In this document: positions 21,570-31,329 of the stretch, piece by piece
Layout: every line of letters begins with the position of its first letter
Numbering within the stretch: the stretch's first letter is position 1
Position numbers and translations under genes: made by a program
Assembly: GCA_907165275.2 (NCBI GenBank)
Contig: CAJRBF020000004.1
Location: 434,001 to 498,000, forward strand
Origin: Zygaena filipendulae
Lineage: Eukaryota > Arthropoda > Insecta > Lepidoptera > Zygaenidae
DNA: 64,000 bases
Direction of reading: 5' to 3'
Notes under the pieces: model-generated
Database searches by the model: none
The model's input: the letters and a program-made list of their open reading frames with translations, nothing else
What the model was told of the DNA's origin: nothing

Positions 21570-24500
21570 ATGGTCATCTCACAGGCGTGCAACAGGAACA
21601 GTCTATCGATATGCGGCGCGGTTAATGGAAAAGACTGCAAGATGACGATAGACACCGGAGCCTCTAGGACAATATTCCGGCCGGACATGGTGGAAGGTGC
21701 GTTGGGACGCAAGAACTTTGATTGCCGGCTTCTTTCCGCCTCCGGTCAACCAATACCCGTCCTGGGGGAAATATCAGTCACAATGTATGTGGGTGAGGTA
21801 CCATACACTCACAAGGTCATAGTGGCTGAAATTATCGATGAGTGCATTTTGGGCTTGGATTTCATGAAGAAACATAACTGCAGAATTGACGTCACTAACA
21901 GTGTTTTCAAGTGCGGCAACGAGGAGATATTGATACTTGGAGGGCCCTCTGGAAAAGTGACTTGCCTAAACAAAGTTGTCATACCTGGACGAGCAGAAAC
22001 TCAAGTGGAGGTGAAACTGCCATTGGCTAAAAACAATAAGCCAAGATGTGTGTTGATTGAAGATATACCAAACAAACCATCGGCTCGGAGACTCCTGACA
22101 GCAAGAACCCTTGTTAGAGGATCCAATACTGCAGTAATAAGAGTCGTGAATCTGGAGAACCACGAGGTTACCTTAAATAAGGGTGAAGTTATTGGACAAT
22201 GCGAGGAAGCTGTCTGGGTAAAGCAGTGTCAATCAATGCCGATAGCAGAATCAGACGCGTCCAACACTAAGAATGGGTCTACTATTACAGAACTTCTTGA
22301 CGGCTGTAAGAACAACCTGACCTATTCGCAGAGCTTCAAAGCTAAGAAAATGCTGCTGCGCTACGCAGATATCTTCTCCTCCCAGGAAGAAGATCTTGGA
22401 AGGACGTCGTTAGTTCAACACAGAATCGACACCGGGAATGAAAGACCTATTCGGCAGCGAGCAAGGCGAATTCCGATTGCTAAGGAAAAAGAAGTTCATA
22501 TCATGGTAGAGAATATGAGAAGAAATAAGATTATAGAACCATCCGCAAGCCCGTGGTGTTCGCCTGTGGTCTTGGTGAAGAAGAAAGATGGTAGCACGCG
22601 GTTCTGTGTAGATTATCGACGGTTAAATGATGTCACAAAGAAGGACAGCTATCCACTGCCACGTATCGACGATACCTTGGATACCCTGAGTGGTATGCAA
22701 TGGTTCTCGACCTTGGACCTGAAATCTGGTTATTGGCAGGTGGAAATCCATCCGGAAGACAAAGAGAAGACAGCATTTACAACTGGCAAAGGGTTATGGC
22801 AGTTTAACGTTATGCCTTTCGGATTATGCAACGCGCCAGCTACCTTTGAGCGTCTCATGGAGTGTGTACTGGCAGGGTTAGTGGGAGACGCCTGCCTAGT
22901 CTATCTGGATGACGTCATCATCATGGGTCGAGACTTTGAAGATCACCTGCGGAATTTGGAGCAAGTTTTCGGAAAGATACGAGGTGCCAACTTAAAACTG
23001 AACCCGAAGAAGTGCCATCTGTTCAGTAATAAAGTCAATTACCTCGGCCACGTAATCACCAGCGAGGGAATCCAGACTGACCCGCAGAAAATTGAAGCAG
23101 TACAGAAGTGGCCAACTCCCAGAGATAAGACGGAAGTGCGAGCCTTCCTGGGACTATGCTCGTACTACAGGCGGTTTGTTAAAGGATTTTCCGAAATCGC
23201 CAAACCGTTGCATCGCCTAACTGAAGAGAAACAGCCATTCTGTTGGGACGAGGGCTGCGAAGAATCCTTCCGAAAATTGAGGCAGTGTTTGTGTGAAACA
23301 CCGATCTTAGGCTACCCCCAGACTTGCGGCCAGTTCATTGTCGACACAGATGCTAGCAACACGGCGATCGGTGGTGTTTTGTCTCAAAAACAAGGCGATA
23401 GAGAAGTCGTGATTGCTTATTTTAGCAAATCATTGTCGAAACCTGAACGGAACTACTGCGTGACAAGGAGAGAACTCTTGGCTGTGGTAAAGACGCTGCA
23501 ACACTTCAACAAATACCTTATCGGAAGACAGTTTACACTTCGCACTGATCACGCCGCCTTGAAGTGGTTACTTCAGTTTAAGAATCCAGAAGGTCAAGTT
23601 GCCAGATGGATCGAACAACTCCAGGAGTTTGACTTCGTCACCGAACACCGCAGTGGGAAGGCTCATGGCAACGCTGACGCCCTCTCAAGAAGACCATGCC
23701 CTGAAGATTGTAAGCATTGTGTCAAACAGGAGTCGAAAGAACTGACCGTTAAGCTTACGAGAGCGAGCCCTCCGGGATTGTGTCAAGATGAGGCCATGAG
23801 AGAAGCTCAGGAAGATGATGAAGACGTTCGACTCATCGTGGCTTGGAAAAAACGTAGTGCGGACAAACCAAAATGGGTTGAGGTCGCGCCCACTAGCCCT
23901 ATCACTAAAGCGTATTGGGCCCAATGGGACAGCTTTGTTCTGCAGAACGGAATACTTTACCGAAAATGGGAGAAACCTAACGGCAGAGAGTTCCACCTTC
24001 AGTTAGTCGTTCCAAGGACCAGGGTGAAAGATGTTCTTCGTGAAATACATGATGGGGTTTCAGGTGGACATCTTGGCGTGAAGAGAACATTAACAAAAGT
24101 AAGGGAAAGATTCTACTGGCTTCATTGTCGAGAGGATGTGCAGGAGTGGTGCCGCAAATGTACCACTTGTGCTGCAGTCAAAGGTCCGTCAACTAGGGCC
24201 CGCGGAAACCTCCAACTCTATAATGTTGGTGCGCCCTGGGAAAGAATTGCTGTTGACGTGGCTGGACCTTTTCCGGTGACCGAGTCAGGGAACAAGTACT
24301 TCTTGGTCGTCATGGATTATTTCACCAAGTGGCCGGAAGTGTTCGCCATACCTAATCAGGAAGCCACGACAGTAGCCTCCAAGTTGGTTGAGGAAGTGAT
24401 ATGTCGATTCGGTGTACCCTTGGAAATCCATTCAGATCAAGGAAGGAACTTCGAATCCCAGCTATTCCAGGAAATGTGCAAAATCTTGGGAATGCACAAG

Positions 24501-25106
24501 ACGAGGACCACGCCATATCACCCTCAGTCTGACGGCATGGTGGAGAGGTTTAACCAGACGCTAGAGAGGAATTTGGCGAAACTGGTTGATAAACACCAAA
24601 GAGATTGGGACAAATTCATACCGCTGTTCCTACTCGCCTACAGAACATCTGAGCATGAGAGCACGAAGGCGACCCCAGCGTATGTGAATTTCGGTAGGGA
24701 ACTACGGCTACCAGTGGATCTACTGACAGGCGGACCTCCAGATGACCCTCAATCGATGCAGGACTACGTCTCCGATCTACGGGAGAAGATGCAGGACGTC
24801 TATGCTTTGGTTCGAGAGCATGGTTTGCAGTCAAGCGAGAACATGAAGACGAGATATGACCGGAGGGCGAATACAAGTGGTTTTGAGGAGGGATCACTTG
24901 TATGGCTACACAATCCTATCCGTCGAAAGGGAAAATCTCCGAAATTACAGACTCGATGGGAAGGCCCGTACAAGGTTGTTACCCGGATGAATGACGTGAC
25001 GTATCGGATTCAACGTCAACCAAGGGGAGCTTTCAAAATAGTGCACATCGACCGCTTAGCACGTTATCAAGGCAGCAATAGTGACGCTCGGGACGAGCGT
25101 CTCTAA
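21570..25106 (+). CDS. pol: Pol polyprotein of gypsy B (protease, RT, RNase H, integrase)
   Basis: 1178 aa from ATG 21570. Protease IDTGASRTIF (~residue 27). RT with WCSPVVLVKKKDGSTRF and LVYLDDVIIMG (~445). RNase H VDTDASNTAIGG (~590). Integrase zinc domain HDGVSGGHLGVKRTL and CRKCTTC (~830-870), then DDE residues IAVDVAGPF, HSDQGRNFES and GMVERFNQ (~893, 953, 990), ending in a GPY/F module (RWEGPYKVV). All catalytic motifs are intact. The frame is open only from 21534, 14 bases after the gag stop, so there is no gag-pol overlap for frameshifting; reinitiation or another mechanism is required. Confidence 0.94.
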   Translation: MVISQACNRNSLSICGAVNGKDCKMTIDTGASRTIFRPDMVEGALGRKNFDCRLLSASGQPIPVLGEISVTMYVGEVPYTHKVIVAEIIDECILGLDFMKKHNCRIDVTNSVFKCGNEEILILGGPSGKVTCLNKVVIPGRAETQVEVKLPLAKNNKPRCVLIEDIPNKPSARRLLTARTLVRGSNTAVIRVVNLENHEVTLNKGEVIGQCEEAVWVKQCQSMPIAESDASNTKNGSTITELLDGCKNNLTYSQSFKAKKMLLRYADIFSSQEEDLGRTSLVQHRIDTGNERPIRQRARRIPIAKEKEVHIMVENMRRNKIIEPSASPWCSPVVLVKKKDGSTRFCVDYRRLNDVTKKDSYPLPRIDDTLDTLSGMQWFSTLDLKSGYWQVEIHPEDKEKTAFTTGKGLWQFNVMPFGLCNAPATFERLMECVLAGLVGDACLVYLDDVIIMGRDFEDHLRNLEQVFGKIRGANLKLNPKKCHLFSNKVNYLGHVITSEGIQTDPQKIEAVQKWPTPRDKTEVRAFLGLCSYYRRFVKGFSEIAKPLHRLTEEKQPFCWDEGCEESFRKLRQCLCETPILGYPQTCGQFIVDTDASNTAIGGVLSQKQGDREVVIAYFSKSLSKPERNYCVTRRELLAVVKTLQHFNKYLIGRQFTLRTDHAALKWLLQFKNPEGQVARWIEQLQEFDFVTEHRSGKAHGNADALSRRPCPEDCKHCVKQESKELTVKLTRASPPGLCQDEAMREAQEDDEDVRLIVAWKKRSADKPKWVEVAPTSPITKAYWAQWDSFVLQNGILYRKWEKPNGREFHLQLVVPRTRVKDVLREIHDGVSGGHLGVKRTLTKVRERFYWLHCREDVQEWCRKCTTCAAVKGPSTRARGNLQLYNVGAPWERIAVDVAGPFPVTESGNKYFLVVMDYFTKWPEVFAIPNQEATTVASKLVEEVICRFGVPLEIHSDQGRNFESQLFQEMCKILGMHKTRTTPYHPQSDGMVERFNQTLERNLAKLVDKHQRDWDKFIPLFLLAYRTSEHESTKATPAYVNFGRELRLPVDLLTGGPPDDPQSMQDYVSDLREKMQDVYALVREHGLQSSENMKTRYDRRANTSGFEEGSLVWLHNPIRRKGKSPKLQTRWEGPYKVVTRMNDVTYRIQRQPRGAFKIVHIDRLARYQGSNSDARDERL

Positions 25107-25117
25107 GAAGGGGGCAG

Positions 25118-25520
25118 TGTCGCGGTCGAGCCCAAATCGATAGCGCGCAATGTATGCAAAACGCGCAATGTAAAGCAAACACATTGGAGTAGCGAATTCG
25201 ATAGAAGTTTTATTCTAGAAACGTTCGGCCGAGTGGCTAGTAAAATACATCGGACTCGAACATTCTAGAGCCCCGTTCGGTTGGATATATAAACGGCGCA
25301 ACCGAACCGGACGGGCAGTTCAGTTTGAGCTTTCGAAGCGATAACTACGAGTGAATCTTGAGCGATACCTGCGACTACCTGCGACCTTGGCGAGACTATT
25401 GGACTTCGAGATCAGTCGTTTAGTGTTTCAGTGTTGCGATACCTAGACCTAGGAACCCTAGACCTAGTGTTTTTGTAAAGTTAGTGTTAATCTCCGAATA
25501 AAGAACCCTAGCACGTAACA
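25118..25520 (+). repeat. 3' LTR of gypsy B
   Basis: 403 bp, one C/T difference from the 5' LTR (near position 90). Repeats the heat-shock-like array and TATA box at 25257-25292. Followed by TSD CTAT. Confidence 0.95.
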
Positions 25521-25832
25521 CTATGTCACTGCAATTAAATATTTTTACCTTAATGATTTGAATGATATTGTTAACAAATTTAGAGTATACTAATTGTGAC
25601 TGGATGGATTTGTGAGTTAATATGGCTAGACCACCATACCCATCGTCCCTATCCGCCCGAACCGCATTGTAGTTATTAACTTTAAAGGTATCTTCCGGAG
25701 TCATCCACGTTTCACTTAGGACAGCAATATGTATTTTTCTTGCAATAATAAATTTTCAAACAAGACTAACTTTGGTTTCAGACTACGGCAGTTCCATTGC
25801 GCAATGTTAACCTTAATCATACCCTTAGCCAT
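25521..25832 (-). pseudogene. LINE ORF2 N-terminus: endonuclease start
   Basis: ATG at 25832 overlaps the ORF1 stop by 8 nt (ATGGCTAA), an arrangement suited to coupled translation. It reads IAQWNCRSLKPK, the usual start of an AP-type endonuclease. A one-base loss in an A/T run near 25758 then moves the frame to LSETWMTPED (catalytic Glu region) and RDDGYGGLAILTHKS. Gypsy B interrupts it at 25520; the domain resumes at 19563. Confidence 0.8.
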
Positions 25833-27270
25833 TGTGATTAGTATTTAAAAAAAGTTCAATAATATTGCTTACCATTGGCCATTCCGTGGTATAGTCTACT
25901 ACAACTAATGTTAACCATTCAACACATTTTTTTAACACGTTATATATTTTAGACTTCAATGAAAACCTATTGCTAAATATAATGTCTTTTAATTTCACTA
26001 GTAGGTCGCTAAATTTACATCTCTGTTCTTCGTCTCTTTCTGCTCCTATTTGCTCCTTTTCTTCTTTCACGTATTGTTTTTCTGACTCATTTGACTGTGC
26101 TTCTAGTTGTTCTTCCCATTTCCAATTATCATTAGTAGTAGTAGCCTTTTGTTTTTTAATTATTTTTTTCTTTAATTTTTCAGCATATGTTCCTGTTTTT
26201 TCAGGCAAATCTTTCTGTTTTGTTGGCATCCAATCCGTTAGCTTTGTAGATAATTGTGTGAATATGAATGGTCTCGGCTGGTGCGACGAGGTTTCCGCGT
26301 GGGGAAGACTTTTAGTATGTATGGGAGACTCTTGGGGTATATATACTTCTAATGCTTTACGGTATGTGCAGTTGTATTCTGACATTATTTCTCTTATTTT
26401 TTTCTCTTTTATGTATAATGGACATATTTTTGCCAGCGCCATGTAATTGCCATTGCAATTAACGCATTTAAATTGATTGGTGTCACAGTTAGGGTGGTGT
26501 CCAGCACATTTCGGGCACACAATTTTGGTAGATGGACATCTTTTTAATGAATGACCTAGTCGCCAGCAGCGTGAGCATTGGGATACGGGGAATACATATC
26601 GCTCCACTTTTATCCTTAAACCATCTACGGCAATATAACTTGGTAAGAAGGAGCCTTGGAAACAGATTCGAACACATTCACTCGGTACCCATGCTGCTTC
26701 TGACATCTTACCCCGACGGTTAAGCCGAAGGACTGATATTAATTTATGTGGCCCTTCATATGCAATGCTGTTCAAGATTTGTTCCTCTGAAAGGTCTAAG
26801 TCAACAGCTTTAACAATGCCATACGAGTAGGTTACTTCCATTGCCTTTTTCACTGCCCAGCCCATACCCATAAAAGCTTCCCTTAGGGTAAATCTTTCCA
26901 TGTCTGTCTCATTGAAAAACTCAACTCTTATTTTATATGGGTTCACATACTTAACACGCGACACGCCACTTATTTTGTGTTCTTTAAGCAGCTTTGCTAG
27001 CCGAAACTGACGTGGGAACTGTTCCTTGCTAGTTACGTACACTTCAAGCTTATCGGTGATATTTTTCCTTTTTTTTTCCTTTCTACTAACCGTCCATTCC
27101 CATTCCTCATCCTCGGTTTCATACTCCATTCTTGATCTCTTACTTCGATTGTCGTCATCTTTTTCACCTATTGACGCGGGTCGGCTGTTATGTGGTAACA
27201 CGACGCCTTCGTTCGGCGCATTGTACACTTCGATCGCGTCCAGATCGGTACCTTCGATGTCAGTCTCCAT
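25825..27270 (-). CDS. ORF1 (gag-like nucleic-acid-binding protein) of the I-type LINE
   Basis: ATG at 27270 (METDIEGTDLDAIEV); about 481 aa. The N-terminal third is acidic and basic (EDDDNRSKRSRMEY-like). A central region (~70-210) resembles the RNA-binding part of I-type ORF1 (KEQFPRQFRLAKLLKEHK). Three Cys-rich knuckles follow: CSRCWRLGHSLKRC, CPKCAGHHPNC and CVNCNGNYMALAKIC. The tail is Lys/Glu-rich. It would coat LINE RNA in the cytoplasm. The frame is intact although ORF2 is dead. The 5' leader is 27271-27453. Confidence 0.85.
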   Translation of the reverse strand: METDIEGTDLDAIEVYNAPNEGVVLPHNSRPASIGEKDDDNRSKRSRMEYETEDEEWEWTVSRKEKKRKNITDKLEVYVTSKEQFPRQFRLAKLLKEHKISGVSRVKYVNPYKIRVEFFNETDMERFTLREAFMGMGWAVKKAMEVTYSYGIVKAVDLDLSEEQILNSIAYEGPHKLISVLRLNRRGKMSEAAWVPSECVRICFQGSFLPSYIAVDGLRIKVERYVFPVSQCSRCWRLGHSLKRCPSTKIVCPKCAGHHPNCDTNQFKCVNCNGNYMALAKICPLYIKEKKIREIMSEYNCTYRKALEVYIPQESPIHTKSLPHAETSSHQPRPFIFTQLSTKLTDWMPTKQKDLPEKTGTYAEKLKKKIIKKQKATTTNDNWKWEEQLEAQSNESEKQYVKEEKEQIGAERDEEQRCKFSDLLVKLKDIIFSNRFSLKSKIYNVLKKCVEWLTLVVVDYTTEWPMVSNIIELFLNTNHNG

Positions 27271-27870
27271 TATTGAAAAATACACGCATCGTAAGATGAA
27301 TCCTTGTTAGCACTACGTCAGCGACGTAACCGCACGATATATCTATAACCAACAGTATAGCTATAAATATACTTAACTCTCCGCGATGTAACCAATCTGT
27401 TAAATACAAACGCAGGGCACGACCGTATCGTACGGATACCGCCACCGGACTCGATAATATCATTTATAATAATAAATATATAATATAACGCTAAGACACA
27501 TAGGAGCTGAGCAGTGACGATAAATTTGAAGCAAGTCGGATGAAAATGCGCTTTCGAGCTCTTATCCTCGCATACGTTTACTCAATCACGCAAAAACGGC
27601 TGAACGGATTTGGATGAAATTTGACGTGCACGTTGTCAGGGGTACAGAGAAGCACATAGGGTACTTTTTATCTCGGGATTCATGTGGGAACTCCGAAATT
27701 ATCACGGGTGAAACCGCGAGGCACAGCTAGTCATCATCAATCATTATCATTATCATTATATATAATAAAACTAAGTCGATAAAATGTGCGTGCCGATAAA
27801 ACTTAAAAAGGAGTCCCGACACGATAAAGGGACTTATGTGGTGTGATAGCCCTTTATCCCCCCTCGAACA

Positions 27871-29050
27871 AGAAAGTTACCGTTTTAATCTAAAGGGCAT
27901 GTTTTTAAAGATATAAGGGACTTTCCGACCCTTCAACTTGGAAATTAAGTGCAGTGGCGCCATCTGTTATCGAATATTTGAACTTCGTTCAAGACAACTA
28001 TGGAGACTATACACTCCAATAGTCATAGTCTCCATAGTTGTGAGCCATTGCAGCATGTGTAGTAGTGGCGCGAAATTTAAAATTCCAATTTCAATAAAAT
28101 CTTAAATTTCATTTGTTACTATAGTAAAGTTGTTAAATTTTGTGTATTTATACATCATTATTTAACGTATATAATTAGTTCTCAAAATATTTAAAAATTT
28201 AGGTTTTTAAATTTCGCGCCTTTACTACATACGCTACCGCTACAGAAGCTAGAAAGTTCCCGTTTTAATCTAAAAGGCGTGTTTCTAAAGATATAAGGAA
28301 CTTTCCAACCCTACAACTTGGAAATTAAGTATAGTGGCGCCATCTGTTATCGAATATTTGAACTTCATTCAGGACAACGATTGTTTGGGTTGCATTTCCA
28401 AAAGCGTTGCGAGCAATTGTAGCATGTGTAGTAGTGACACGAAATTTAAAATTCCAATTTCAATAAAGTCTTAAATCTAATTTGTTGCTATAAAAAAGTT
28501 ATTAAATTTTGTGTATTTATACGTCATTAGCTAACTTATATTTTGGAGTTAAAGCGACATAATTTTAGTTATCCAAATTAGTTCTCAAAATATTTAAAAA
28601 TTTAGGTTTTTAAATTTCGCGCCTTTAATACATACGCTACCGCTACAGAAGCTAGAAAGTTCCCGTTTTAATCTAAAGGGCATGTTTCTAAAGATATAAG
28701 GAACTTTCCAACCCTACAACTTGGAAATTAAGTATAGTGGCGCCATCTGTTATCGAATATTTGAACTTCATTCAGGACAACGATTGTTTGGGTTGCATTT
28801 CCAAAAGCGTTGCGAGCAATTGTAGCATGTGTAGTAGTGACACGAAATTTAAAATTCCAATTTCAATAAAGTCTTAAATTTAATTTGTTGCTATAATAAA
28901 GTTATTAAATTTTGTGTATTTATACGTTATTAGCTAACTTATATTTTGGAGTTAAAGCGACATAATTTTAGTTATCCAAATTAGTTCTCAAAACATTAAA
29001 AAATTTAGGTTTTTAAATTTCTCGCTTTTACTACAAATGCTACCGCTATA
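27871..29050 (+). repeat. Three tandem ~390-bp units inside Helitron copy 1
   Basis: Units start AGAAAGTT(A/C)CCGTTTTAA at 27871, 28251 and 28654. Each contains GTGGCGCCATCTGTTATCG and ends in CTACCGCTA. Copy 2 has only two units (29817-30210, 30211-30610). Unit 1 of both copies contains a palindrome around CAACTATGGAGACTATAC. Confidence 0.85.
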
Positions 29051-29122
29051 GAACCTTTTATTATGGCGGACGATAATGACCAGAATACTCTAGAAGGTGT
29101 GAGAGAGAAAATATTTTCAAAT

Positions 29123-29163
29123 TTTCTCGAATATTCTAGAGCCTAGCTCTCTGAATATATAAG
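29123..29163 (+). promoter_or_regulatory. Heat-shock-element array plus TATA box in Helitron copy 1
   Basis: TTTCT-CGAAT-ATTCT-AGAGC (29123-29142) is four contiguous alternating pentamers of the nGAAn/nTTCn type with one mismatch. Another imperfect set (AGAAT-ACTCT-AGAAG) lies about 35 bp upstream. TATATAAG follows 13 bases after the array (29156-29163). Downstream comes a purine-rich leader-like stretch (GCGAAACGAGCGATTTC) and a good splice donor. The layout is that of an insect hsp-type promoter plus leader, but no coding sequence follows. Confidence 0.6.
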
Positions 29164-29189
29164 AGCCCGGTGTCGCTCACCAGAGTTAG

Positions 29190-29278
29190 GATTACCCACT
29201 GCAGGGGGCTCTGCCCCGACGCAGTTACCTCTGCTGCCTCCCCTTCGGGGAGGCAGCAAGAGAAGGCCCACGCGCTAG
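29190..29278. other. 89-bp GC-rich hairpin insertion with 12-bp flanking repeats
   Basis: CACCAGAGTTAG occurs on both sides (29178-29189, 29279-29290) but once in copy 2, so this is either an insertion with a 12-bp TSD or a segment lost from copy 2. It has a perfect 12-bp stem with TTC loop (29232-29258, TGCTGCCTCCCC arm) and a second hairpin GGGGGCTCTGCCCC. GC content is far above its surroundings. Confidence 0.7.
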
Positions 29279-30680
29279 CACCAGAGTTAGTTTAATTTGA
29301 ACAGCGAAACGAGCGATTTCAAAACGAAAAGAAGAGAAGTTATCTGTGAGCCTTTATTTAGAAGTATCACGTGTGAGTATTTTTAATAGTGTATTTAATT
29401 AACTCTCGATTTTGAAACGAAATAGAAAAAAGTTATTTGTGGGTTTTTATCGTGAAATTTCAAATGTGAGTATTTTTAATAGTGTTTAATTAATTCTAAT
29501 GGAGTAGGAAATCCGAAAAAATTATGTATATATACTCCGGACAATAAAATGAAAAATGTTGTTTATAAACAAGTATTGTAAATATTGAGAAAACGTTTTC
29601 AATAAACTTTTTTTTTACTTTTTACGTCATAGTTTATTTTTTTATTTCGACTCTACCACGTCATCTCATATCAACTCCCGGGCGAAGCCGGGTTTTTTAG
29701 CTAGTATATAATAAAACTAAGTCGATAAAATGTGCGTGCCGATAAAACTTAAAAAGGAGTCCCGACACGATAAAGGGACTTATGTGGTGTGATAGCCCTT
29801 TATCCCCCCTCGAACAAGAAAGTTACCGTTTTAATCTAAAGGGCATGTTTTTAAAGATATAAGGGACTTTTCGACCCTTCAACTTGGAAATTAAGTGCAG
29901 TGGCGCCATCTGTTATCGAATATTTGAACTTCGTTCAAGACAACTATGGAGACTATACACTCCAATAGTCATAGTGTATAGTCTCCATAGTTGTGAGCCA
30001 TTGCAGCATGTGTAGTAGTGGCGCGAAATTTAAAATTCCAATTTCAATAAAATCTTAAATTTCATTTGTTACTATAATAAAGTTTATTTAACGTATATTT
30101 TGGAGTTAAAGCGACATAATTTTAGTTATCCAAATTAGTTCTCAAAATATTTAAAAATTTAGGTTTTTAAATTTCGCGCCTTTACTACATACGCTACCGC
30201 TACAGAAGCTAGAAAGTTCCCGTTTTAATCTAATGGGCGTGTTTCTAAAGATAATATAAGGAACTTTCCAACCCTACAACTTGGAAATTAAGTATAGTGG
30301 CGCCATCTGTTATCGAATATTGGAACTTCATTCAGGACCGATTGTTTGGGTTGCATTTCCAAAAGCGTTGCGAGCAATTGTAGCATGTGTAGTAGTGACA
30401 CGAAATTCAAAATTCCAATTTCAATAAAGTCTTAAATTTAATTTGTTGCTATAATAAAGTTATTAAATTTTGTGTATTTATACGTCATTAGCTAACTTAT
30501 ATTTTGGACTTAAAGCGACATAATTTTAGTTATCCAAATTAGTTCTCAAAACATTAAAAAATTTAGGTTTTTAAATTTCGCGCTTTTACTACAAATGCTA
30601 CCGCTATAGAACCTTTTATTATGGCGGACGATAATGACCAGAATACTCTAGAAGGTGTGAGAGAGAAAATATTTTCAAAT

Positions 30681-30721
30681 TTTCTCGAATATTCTAGAGC
30701 CTAGCTCTCTGAATATATAAG
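30681..30721 (+). promoter_or_regulatory. Heat-shock-element array plus TATA box in Helitron copy 2
   Basis: The four-pentamer array (30681-30700) and TATATAAG (30714-30721) are identical in sequence and spacing to copy 1. Leader and splice-donor stretches follow without the 89-bp insertion. Confidence 0.6.
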
Positions 30722-31329
30722 AGCCCGGTGTCGCTCACCAGAGTTAGTTTAATTTGAACAGCGAAACGAGCGATTTCAAAACGAAAGAAAAGAAGAGAAG
30801 TTATCTGTGAGCCTTTATTTAGAAGTATCACGTGTGAGTATTTTTAATAGTGTGTTTAATTAACTCTCGATTTTGAAACTAAATAGAAAAAAGTTATTTG
30901 TGGGTTTTTATCGTGAAATTTCAAATGTGAGTATTTTTAATAGTGTTTAATTAATTCTAATGGAGTAGGAAATCCGAAAAATTTATGTATATGTCGGAAT
31001 AATGATAGGAATAGGAAACTATAATAAGCAATTGCACCAACATAGTTATAAATAATACATCATACCAGATATCCTTAGGGAACACGGAGCAGTGCCTGGG
31101 ACTTGCGACCCAGGTGTAGGTTTAATGGGGCCCCTTTACAATGCATGAACGCTCACCTCCACTGCCCGTGCTCCCGACTTAAGCAAACCTCTGGAAACAA
31201 TTAGATGACCAGCACACGTAATCACTATAGCCACGTAATCACTTGATACGACACTGATACGACACTATGACTGCACTGAACCTAACACAAAATAACAATA
31301 AACCGTCGCTTACGCATACCCGCATTTTA

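Larger units (their letters stand above)
19564..25520 (+). mobile_element. Gypsy (Ty3) LTR retrotransposon B, apparently intact
   Basis: 403-bp LTRs (19564-19966, 25118-25520) differ by one base by eye; TSD CTAT is at 19560-19563 and 25521-25524. TTGGTGTCGGAAGTG behind the 5' LTR is the primer-binding site and AAGAAGGGGGCAG the polypurine tract. Gag and pol ORFs are both full length and no env is present. It sits inside the endonuclease of the I-type LINE. This is the youngest-looking and only coding-complete element in the window, so it may be active. Confidence 0.95.
13314..27453 (-). mobile_element. I-type LINE, full length but split by gypsy B and Y1
   Basis: The 13-bp TSD ATAATATCATTTA is present at 13301-13313 and 27454-27466, and X resumes without loss. 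Removing gypsy B and Y1 leaves about 5.5 kb: 5' leader (27271-27453), ORF1 with three zinc knuckles, ORF2 with endonuclease, RT and RNase H, and a short A/T-rich tail at 13314-13345. This order and the RNase H domain match the I clade. ORF2 carries at least two frameshifts besides the insertions, so the copy is dead. Confidence 0.85.
27759..29704 (+). mobile_element. Helitron-like element, copy 1 of a head-to-tail pair
   Basis: It begins TATAATAAAACTAAGTCGAT and ends with the hairpin CCCGGGCGAAGCCGGG, a T-run and CTAG|T (29701-29704), the 3' signature of Helitrons; insertion is between A and T with no TSD. The 5' end does not show the usual TC, so the class call is by the 3' end. It is non-coding. 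Contents: a unique head, three ~390-bp tandem units (27871-29050), a promoter-like block (29080-29190), a leader-like stretch with a splice donor (CACGTGAGTAT, ~29368), and an AATAAA-bearing tail. Confidence 0.65.

Noticed and set aside
27871..29050. A CRISPR-like or satellite array
   Set aside because: Units are ~390 bp, without spacers, and confined to the Helitron copies.
29290..29560. A heat-shock protein gene downstream of the HSE/TATA module
   Set aside because: No chaperone coding sequence follows; only a leader-like stretch and the Helitron tail are present.
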